The position numbers and the translations under genes are program-made. Positions 1-9,600 of a stretch of DNA of 15,923 nucleotides are shown here, in pieces (within the stretch, counting starts at the first letter, position 1; every line of letters starts with the position of its first letter). The notes below the pieces were generated by a model. The model was not told the origin of the DNA. It saw nothing but the letters and a program-made list of their open reading frames with translations, and ran no database searches. The DNA is from Ectocarpus siliculosus. Its lineage: Eukaryota > Sar > Phaeophyceae > Ectocarpales > Ectocarpaceae. Location: contig FN647968.1 in NCBI GenBank assembly GCA_000310025.1, forward strand, positions 240,774 through 256,696, in the 5' to 3' direction.

Positions 1-155
1 TAACCGGTCCTGGGGGGGGGGGGGGGGGATGCACCACTTGGTGATGGTCACGCTGCTTGGTTGCCAAAACTTAGCATACATCCGGGAATATTTTTCCGAC
101 CGGGCTATGCACCACACGGTGCATCAGACATAACACAACCCAGGACCGGTTATCA
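1..155. mobile_element. Small inverted-repeat (MITE-like) element
   Basis: TAACCGGTCCTGGG at 1-14 is repeated as its exact reverse complement at 142-155. Inside, GATGCACC near 29-36 recurs inverted near 120-127. One side has a run of about 17 G where the other has TTGTGTTATGTCT. It is non-coding, about 155 bases, with terminal inverted repeats; the outermost TA could be a target duplication. The true left end may lie before position 1. Confidence 0.55.
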
Positions 156-359
156 TAGCTAGAGTATTGCACGGGAGAAGGAGTAGCGGTGCCGAAAAAG
201 GCGGCGTTAGAACCGCCTCGCCTAGAAGATCTTTCCGAACACGCATGACTTGATTCATGCATCTTGGTGGAGTAATCGACCCCTGAAAATCTGTCCAGAG
301 GATGCGAAACCTTACGTCACCTACGGCATATACGTCCTCGGTTTGCGCGCGACCTCGAC
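1..359. other. Region after the apparent stop codon
   Basis: It holds the inverted-repeat element at 1-155 and about 200 bases of unique sequence. No AATAAA-like signal is seen on the minus strand and no gene is recognised. It is either 3' untranslated sequence or the start of another intron, depending on whether the donor overlapping the stop is used. Confidence 0.5.
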
Positions 360-590
360 TCACTTGAGCACGTTGACGACGCTCGTGTGCCCGCGCACGG
401 CGGCGATCTCGAGGGCGGTCTCCCCCTGGTCATTGCACCGGTACCGGTCGGCCCTGAGGCGCAGCAGCAAGACGGCCATCCTGTCGTGCCCGGCCTGTGC
501 GGCGTACATGAGCGGGGTCATGCCGTGCCTTCCGGGCCCGTTGACGTCGGTCGTGCGGTGCGATAGAAGCGCCGACGCCATGTCCTCGTC
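360..590 (-). CDS. Exon 22: ankyrin repeats 10-12 and apparent stop
   Basis: Acceptor ctctcaacaag behind a long pyrimidine tract; 76 codons plus TGA at 360-362. MASALLSHRTTDVNGPGRHG ends repeat 10. MTPLMYAAQAGHDRMAVLLL is repeat 11. ETALEIAAVRGHTSVVNVLK is repeat 12, cut short in its second helix. The stop lies inside AA|GTGAGT, a perfect donor, so the coding region may in fact splice to an exon beyond the window. Confidence 0.85.
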   Translation of the reverse strand, partial: DEDMASALLSHRTTDVNGPGRHGMTPLMYAAQAGHDRMAVLLLRLRADRYRCNDQGETALEIAAVRGHTSVVNVLK

Positions 591-1377
591 CTTGTTGAGA
601 GTAGGAGGGGTATCGTTGAAAGCAGAGGAGGGGGGAGGGAGGGTATCGGTTAACATAAGGAGGGGTATCCGTGTAGGTTGCGGGGAGCACCGTTAACGTT
701 GAGGAGGGATATCGTGAGTGGGAGCAAATCAGCAAGGCTTGGTGGTGAACCTTGTCACGACGAACCCCAAGAAGGTTGAAAACTGCCGTGAGACCGTGAG
801 AGGAGGGGGCCAAGGGCGCCGCGCCCTCGTCCTTGTCCTTCGGCAATCGTGAGAGGGCGAACAAACCACTACGAGGGAGTGAATGCAAGTATGTTGGCCA
901 GGGAGTGAACCGGATGTGCGTGATAGAATAAATAGGGCAAGTGGACGATAGACAACGTACGGAAAGACGTGAAGCCTTAAGTGAATGCTGGGCACTACAG
1001 CCGTGCAAAATACCCAAGCGGAACCCTCAGCGAAAAACAAAGAACACAACAGAGAGAAAAAAAAAAGTCAAGCGTTGCCACGGCTTCCCTCAACGACACC
1101 ACAAACAGGAGTGTGCAGAAGGAGTCACCCATACCTGGTTGAAGACAGCGGCGATGAGAGGGGTGTAATTCTTCTCCGGGCAAGTCGTGTTCGGGTCCAC
1201 CCCCTGCTCCATCAGAGCCAGAACACCCCGGACGTCGCGCCCCCTCGCCAACAGGAAAATCTTCACCTGCGGAGACGCACGCCGACAACGGCGAAGAATA
1301 AGACGTCCAGGCTTGCCTGCATACGCGCTTTGGCAATCCGGCAATGGCAACCACTGACATTGTATGGGTCGTTCTAC

Positions 1378-1473
<96 letters not shown>

Positions 1474-4400
1474 CCCCTGCCCCTCCTCTTTCGTGACAAT
1501 GATTTGACGTGCACGGTCAGACGTTCGTTCTCAGCATCTTGTATTGCTGCCTCGCATGTAAGAAGAGATCGCATTTTGCATACCTCCTTCTCTTCTTCTC
1601 GCACAGTGGCAAAAAGACTTGTCGGACATGGGGCTGGCCATGGCCATGCTCGTTGCTCGTGCCTGCCGTGGAACACACTTGACAACAGAAAGTCAAGCCT
1701 CTCTCAACAAGACACACGCGCAACTTAATGCACCACCCGACAGCTGGAGCAAATAAAACATAATGCATGAGAGAGAGCAAAACGGAGACACACTCACAAG
1801 TGGTCAAGGTCCCCTCACCTTATTGGGATCGAAGAGCAACACGTCCAGCAGCCTCGTGCTACCAAAGCGCTCCGCCCAGTCCATGGCCGTCCTGCCCTCG
1901 TGATCTCTGAGGTGACGATCTGCCCCCTTGGCTAGCAGCTTCACCGCCGCCGCCACCTTGGCACACCGCCGCACACCAGCAACAAGTTCATGTGAAGAAC
2001 CATGATGGTAGAACTCATGCGATGGCTCTCGATACCGACACACGCTAGAGGAAACATCCGAGCACCGGAGGAGAAAAGATGTGCACACGGAACACGCAAC
2101 CAATAGAGCAGAAACGACCACAGCCGCATCACCAACGGGTTCACTACCGAACCCCCCCCTCCCCCCCAAAAAAACACGTCTGACCTGCGTGTCTCCAGTA
2201 GCGTAGCCCTCCCTCTGCGAGCAGTACATGAGCGCCGTCTCCCCTCTGGCGTTGGGCAGGTTGGGATCGCACAACGGGCTCTCCAAGAGTGACTCTAGAA
2301 CCTGATGGCACACAACCATGGAAAGGCGACGTGTTGCACCAATCTCATGCTCCGAACAGGCAATGTGCAAACGAGGGTGGGATGCTGCAAAAACGACAAC
2401 CCGCCAACAGCAATCTCATGCACATCCCCTCCACTTGCGCACACCGACGCTCAGCAAACGTCCTCATGTGTTGGTGTGAGTACGTGAGAAAAAGAAGGAC
2501 ACGCGAATACGAACGAGTCCGGGTGTTGGCACGTACATGGTCCTCCTGGAAGTAGTCGAAAGCCTGAACGACAACCAAACCATCCTTTTCTTTCTTGGAA
2601 CCGAAGAAAAGAAAAATGAATCGTTTGGTATGCGGTCGGGCACTCGACTACTTCCAGCAACATGGACGTCACAACGCCCTGAATCGTACTTATTCGCTTG
2701 TCCTCTTCTCTCCCGCACGTTCCCAAAAGGAGGCTTCTTGCCGGCATTTCCTAACGTGCGCTGGCCTCGTGTCCAATAGCTGTGCAAGCACGAACACAAA
2801 AAACACAAACACAATAGCAGCAAACTCATACATACCACCCCACACCCCTCCCCACGTCTGCACGCCAACCCTGCGCAACGCCGCATTTCGTTGGTGTGAA
2901 TACGTGCGAAAAAGGAGGACACGCGAATACGTACGAGTCGGGGTGTTGTCACGTACATGTTCCTCCTGGAAGAGGTCGAGTGCCCGAGGGAAAACCAAAC
3001 CGTTGTTTTCTTTCTGGGAATCGAAGAAAAACATATGGATGGCTTGGTTTGCGTCGGGCATTCGACTACTACAAGAACATGGACGTCACCACGTGCTGAA
3101 TCGTACGTATTTGCTTGTGCTCTTCGCTCCCACACGGTCACACAAGGCGGTTTCTTGCCGGTATTTCTAAACGGGTGCTGGCTATGTCTCCAAAAGCTGT
3201 GCAATATGCATCACACAACAGCAGCAACCTCATACCATACCACCCCACGCCCCTCCACGTCTGCACGCCAACCCTGCGCAACGCCGCATTTCGTTGGTGT
3301 GAATACGTGAGAAAAAGGCGGACAAGCGAGCGAGTTGGATTCAGGGTGCTGTGAGTACAGGTTCCTCCTCGAAGTGGTCGAGGGCCCGCGCGAAAACCAA
3401 ACCATCCGTTTCTTCCTTTGAATCGAAGACAAAAAAAATGGATGGTTTGGTTTGCGGCCAGGCACTCAACTACTTCCATGAACATGGACGTCACAACGCC
3501 CTGAATCGTACTTATTCGTTTGTCCTCTTCGCTCCCACACGTTCACACAAAGCGGTTTCTTGCCGGCGCATGTCATCTTGTCTAGCTGTGCAAGCACGCA
3601 TCACTAAAGCAACGAAATGAGCAGCAATCTCACACATACCCACACCCCCAAGCACACCGAAGCTGCGCAACGCGCCGCTCGATCGCATACATACACACCT
3701 CGATGTGGGCGAGGAAAGCGGCCGCGATGATGGGCGTGAACTGCCCCGTGTAGTCGGACGTCTGGTTGGGGTCCTGCCCCTGCAGGAGAAGGGCCTTGAC
3801 GTACGACAGGTTGCCGGCCTTCGCCGCTTGGCAGAGGGTGGCCTTCGCCGGGTCGGCTAGCAGCACGGACGCCACCTCCAAATGTCCTGGTTTTGTGTAA
3901 TCGGAGCGGTCAAGGTAAGGGTTGGCCGAATGTAGTTAATGTTTAGGACTTTTAGGGTCAGGGTTAGGGCTACCGCTGGCCCCAGGCAAGAGGGTGTAGT
4001 GGCGTTGGACTATTAGGATGGGGTAGGGTAGGATAGGGCAGGATAGGGTCGATGGTGTGTGTAACGGGTCTATTTTAGAAATATTCATTCCAAAGGCATC
4101 GCAAAGGCGAACACCGACTACTCTTCGAGACACTTACACTGATAGCCACCCTACCCAACACCCCTGTCAGTGTCCTGGTGCGAAGGGGCGGAGGGAGCGG
4201 GGGAGTCGCGATACGAAAAACGTTGGGTGCACCAAGGGAAGCAGCAGAACCAACAACAACAACAACGACGACAACAACGACGACAACAACAACAACAACA
4301 ACCCACGTACAGTCAGAAACTGTGTGCTCTCGGATTCCTTCCCGCAAACAACACAGTAATCCACCAGACAGCGGAGCAAAGCCATCAGCTCTCATCTCGC

Positions 4401-6286
4401 CAAATATATCATCAAGCCCGACTGAAATCACTTCATACTCCATGTGTTCGTCCAATTTATTATCAGTATGGTTTTTTATATATTTACTATTCCCCAACAT
4501 AATCCGCCCAACCCCACCGTAGACCCCCCGCTGCAGCTCTCTCTTTCAGGTCTCGCTTTTTTCTCACCCTGCTGGACGGCGTAGTCCACGGCGTCTTTCC
4601 CGTTGGCGCACGCGAGGCGCCGGTCAATGCCGGGAATCCTCAACAGCGACAGAACCGTCGCCATGTCGCCCATGGCGGCTGCCACCATCAAAGCAGACCG
4701 GCCTCTGTTCCAGGTGCAAGGTAGGAAGGAGAACAGAACCCCAATCGGAAACACGGCTGGCTGGATTGAGAAGTGGTCGAGAGCCCGTGAGTCATACGGA
4801 CGTCGGGAAGGAACCAATAACCGGCATATTTTGAGAACCTGTTTGAGGTTGCCGCGGTGGTCAATAGGCGAATCTCATCCTCGGATAAAAACCACGTTAT
4901 AAGGTGTCGCTGCGTGCGTCTACAAGCGACGTTGACAATATTTCATTGTCGGTTGTTATTGCCATTGTCGCTTGTACACGCACGCAGCGACACCTTATAA
5001 GTACGTGGTTATTATCCTAGCGTGAGAATACGCACACCTACCTCACCTACCTAGACACATTCGTTTCCACATGCGGAAAATCAGCAACATGTTCATCCAC
5101 TTGGTTTCCCTACCCGTACTCGGTTCACGGCAAAAAAAACTTTCGCACGTATGCTACAAACCACTGAACAGAGGTTAAAAAAACAGATTGATCTGGCGGC
5201 GGGGTAGACTAAAGACGCGCCCACAACCTCGACATGCACTTGTAGCGCTAGAGGCGTTCAGCACCCAGAACGAGTGACTCGAGGCAGACGATAGCTCACC
5301 GCTCAACTCCGTAGTTGGGGCAGATCTGCCTGTTCGGGTCCACCATGTCGCTCCAGGCCCCCTCGAGAAGGATCTTGATCACCCCGCGCCTTCGGTGTGT
5401 AATGGCGGCCGTGAGGACCGTGAACTGCTGGTCGCTCGACAGGCCGTTCGGGTCTGCGCCGGCTCCCAGCCAGTAGGAAACGCTCTCGCTGCCATTCATA
5501 GTTTGGGGGAAACTAGGGTTAGATTTTGCCGCAACACGCCGTCCGCCAATACACCTGCCGTCCCCGCTTATAGAAACACCATTACGCCTCCCCCCTCCGC
5601 CGCCGGAAGAATATAAATCAAGATGGAGAGAGATGTCAAAGGTCCTTTCCCGGTTGCAGTAGCACTGACTGTTACCGAAACAACACATGAGAGTGTCATT
5701 AACGCGTGCACGACGGAATAGATCGCTTAGGTCTATGAAGTCATCCACGGCCATCGCAGGACAATATCGTCGTTCAAGTTCTGAGTTGCGGAAAAGATGC
5801 AGGGCCATCATGAAAGTGTGGGCGAAGCATCGATTGGCCCACAACCAAGCGTGCGAACACCGTACTTTACAAGGAGAGCTGTCGACGACACAATATCAAA
5901 TCTACTCATTTAACCTCTATACTACCAACCTTGCCCGAAAAAAAAAAAAAAAACACCGCAAAAAAACAAAAAACAGCCACCCATGATACAATACGCCAAA
6001 GAAATCAACCCAAACTCCCGGCCTTCGCTCTCTCCAATGCTATTGTTGTCGTGTCGACACATTTCACAAACAAAAAAAACGATGACAAGCTCGTTGCAGC
6101 CAAACCGATTCTCTCTGACATGAACTAGCTTGACGTCACGGCATCTTTATCGCATTTAATCAAATCTTACTGCATCTAATCCCATGGTATGCTATGTTAT
6201 GTCATCTTACCTGTCGCCTTCCCTGGCGGCCTTGATTAGATTTTGCGTCGCCTTGTGCTTCTCCAGGCCCTAGACACAACAACAAC

Positions 6287-6319
<33 letters not shown>

Positions 6320-6626
6320 ACAACAACAACAACGAACACAGAAAAGAGAAACATGACGCAATTTTTAAACAATCTACACCGATGCTATTTATGCGACCCC
6401 AAAGTATTCCTGTAGGTTGACAAGCAGTTACCTGCATGTCAAGCCGCGAGGAATGGGAACGAACGTCGAAAACATACAGCTTTTCTAAGGCAAGCTACGG
6501 AGTGATGGAACAAACTGCCGAGAAATAACGAGACCGTGAATCAACCCAACCGGCCGGATCCAGAAGCGCAGAAAATATCAACAAGGTTCGAATATTCTGC
6601 AGCCGTGTGATTTTTTTTATGTGAAG

Positions 6627-6665
<39 letters not shown>

Positions 6666-9600
6666 TGTGAATTTACTGGCCGCTCATGTGATATACTCGA
6701 CCTATCGCGTTGGCACAGATATGGACATTCACGACACGGCTACAGCGGGCGCAGCAATTTTGACGTGAGCAGGGTTGAGAGCGACGCGTGTACTCGGAGG
6801 AAGAGACGCATTCATGCCCTTCTTGCGAAAACGAATAAATAGTTAAGACTATTCAGCATGATGTTCACATCGAAACGTTCGTTCACCGCAGGTGGGGGTA
6901 CTGTTGCCAATGAATGCTGTCGGCCGACTTAATGCCAGGGCAACGAATCTCTTGGCGCAGAGGTCTGAGCGGGGCTTACTCAAGGACTACTGCATCATCC
7001 ACTGTGACGACAATGACAAGAACCACAATAATTACGCAAGACTCAACCCCACAGCAGCAGCAGCAGCAGCAGTAGCATCAACAACAGCAATCAACGGCAG
7101 CAGCAGGCCTACACCACACCTCGTTCAGCTCATCCTCCGAGATGTCCGCCAACACCGAAGCGTCGGCATGTCTGGCGAACTCCAGCGCGCTCGCAAGCTG
7201 CGTCAAGCAGTAGGCACCCTCCCCCATGCCCTCCGCGCCCGCTCGCATGTAGTAGTGGGTGAACCACAGCCGCGACGCCAGACGGGGAGGGTTTGACTAG
7301 GGGAAAGAACAAAAAAAGACAACGACACCAGAGCAAAAACAAAAGTTTGAACAACCTTCACAGGCGGCGTGCGTCTCACTATTTAGGCGGGGAGGAACCA
7401 ATGTCAACCCCGGGCGGTGCAAGGAAGGCGTGATAGTACCCAGCCCTGGGGAGTAGACAGGATGTCGTCAAGAAGCGTTTCGCTGTTGATGGTGGATGGG
7501 CGGTAATCGACAGCATATCCGGCAATGCGCTGCTGTCTCTATCGAGCAAGCACAGTACATACACCACCGACAGGTTGACGTCTCTATACAGCACCCCCGC
7601 GGCAGAAAATGCCGCGGCAAGCGAAACGAACGAAGTCCCGTGGCCAAACACCACCCCCAAAATGACGCCCCATCCCCTCCCCCCCAACAGGGTCCAGAGC
7701 TAATGCCCGTCGATTGGAAACCTAAAGGTACTGGTATGTTGTAGCATGAATGTACCTGAACGACGACCCAGGTGAGGGCGGGTAGTATGTCGTCGGCGCC
7801 AAACGCCACAGGTTTCAACCCTCCCGACCTTGAGGACGGGTCTAGTTCTCGCTGCCTGTTCGGGAGGGAGGTACACAAAAAGTGCTAGTTTCTCGGTTTG
7901 GGAAGATGGCGACGATACGGAGCAAGAAAAAAAAAAAAACAGGTACATGCTTCATCTGCGCTACCTTTTCCGCTTTCAATCCGGAGAATAGCGGGGTCGT
8001 GGCCATTCAAAGCTTTTCGCATTATTGCCTCACCGAGACGACGGGTTTTCATCGGTCAGCAGCCGGTTAGCGCGATTGATAGAACGATAAACTACGCAAT
8101 AAACACATACACCAGCATACCTCTTTACAAGTGAAGCTTCCACGCTAAGCGCGACGAGCTTGACGCACGCCTTGACGCAGTCCAGCATGTCCAAAGGGCA
8201 CCGGTACTCTACCAGCCGACACAGCTCCCCCTGGGCCAGTTCCCACTCTCTCCCGTAAGAACCAGCGGACTCGGCATCTGTGCATTGTCAAGGTTAAAAT
8301 ATTTTTCGTCTCATCCATATTGGGCCTCAATTTGTACACCATCCAAGGCATGCTTTTCGGACAAATCAGCCTGGGTAACCCAGGGGTAGGGCTACGCAGG
8401 AAGGATATTATCTTTAACCTTTCTTCCCTTCTTTCTTTTGGCGGCGAAACGTGTTTGCCTTGCGTGCATAGGTGGGCGCGGATGGTGTGTGTAGGCAGTG
8501 AGCTGCTGCCTCTACACGTCAAAGGAAACGTGGGTGGCAGAAATTTTCCGCACACGATAGCCGGCCACCCCGATTGTTCGGGTTCTCGTCAGAACCTTCT
8601 GACTCCCTACAAGTAGACCACGGGTTCGAATGAACCTCTGTAGAGTGGCAAATCGCAATCTAGAGATAGAAAGCGGACCCACTCGTGAAACCGTGAAAAG
8701 CACACCAAAAGAGGGAACGGCTTAAATGCTGGATGAACCCTTGTCTCGTTAAAAAACTGAAGGTACGCATGGCAAGAGGGAGAGAGGTGAACAGAACTAA
8801 AAGCATCTGTGTTCATCTTCCTCCTGTGTGAACTCGGCCAGAATACGCCAAAACACGTATGTACCCCGCCGTGTACACCGGCGACCAGAATAGACGGAGC
8901 AGAGATGACAACTTAGCCGCAACCCCCCACCTGTGTCTTTGAGAGAGTCCACACACCAATGCCGAGGGCGCAGGAACCGGAGAGACGCCAACTTAGCGGC
9001 CAATTCCTCGTCACCGCGGCCGTAGACTGGTGCGGACGTCAAGCAGCGGTCGAACACCTAAAAGAACGGAAGGGGAGACGTGCATCATTAGATAGCGGGT
9101 ACTACGGTCCGCGGGAGGGGGGGCGTACTCATGTTGTGCCTGCCATGCCTTACTTGTTAGACCATCGAGGGGGTCGGGGGGTCTGCGGGACAGGAAGATG
9201 GTCGGGAGAATGGGGGGTCGACACCGATCGCGCTTCATCCTGCTGGCTTGTGGTGCTTGCCTCTCGGCCCACCCTACGCTGATACCGTACACAGGGGCTT
9301 GGTCGTCTGGCTTTCGCAGTGAGCTTCTCCATGTCTTGTGGTCGTCTCGAACACGACTCTATATCGTCGGGAGCAACAACAACAACAACAACAACAACAT
9401 AGACAACCACAACGGAGACGAAGACAGCAACATTACGCCTCACTTGGTTGCGCAAACTGAAGCACCCCCGTCAGGTCCTGTGCAAGAGAAGTTGAAGGAC
9501 CCTCGCCTGATGCTCGACGTCATGACTGCGCTGCAACCAAGGAGGTGTTGCTTCATATGGATCCCTCTTGTACCTGCTGCAGATCTACGTAATCTCCGTC

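Noticed and set aside
985-1728. Plus-strand frame of 247 residues with a Ser-Leu run
   Set aside because: The run is the CT microsatellite; the frame covers exon 21 in antisense and introns on both sides.
2464-3204. Overlapping open frames in both directions through 2464-3620
   Set aside because: They restate the tandem palindromic units, recur in each copy and in both strands because of the palindrome, and show no domain.
4057-4522. Poly-Gln, poly-Thr and poly-Val frames
   Set aside because: Translations of the CAA/CGA tract inside an intron.
8560-8650. Possible tRNA gene because of GGTTCGAAT
   Set aside because: No matching acceptor stem, A-box or anticodon arm could be drawn around it; it lies within an intron.
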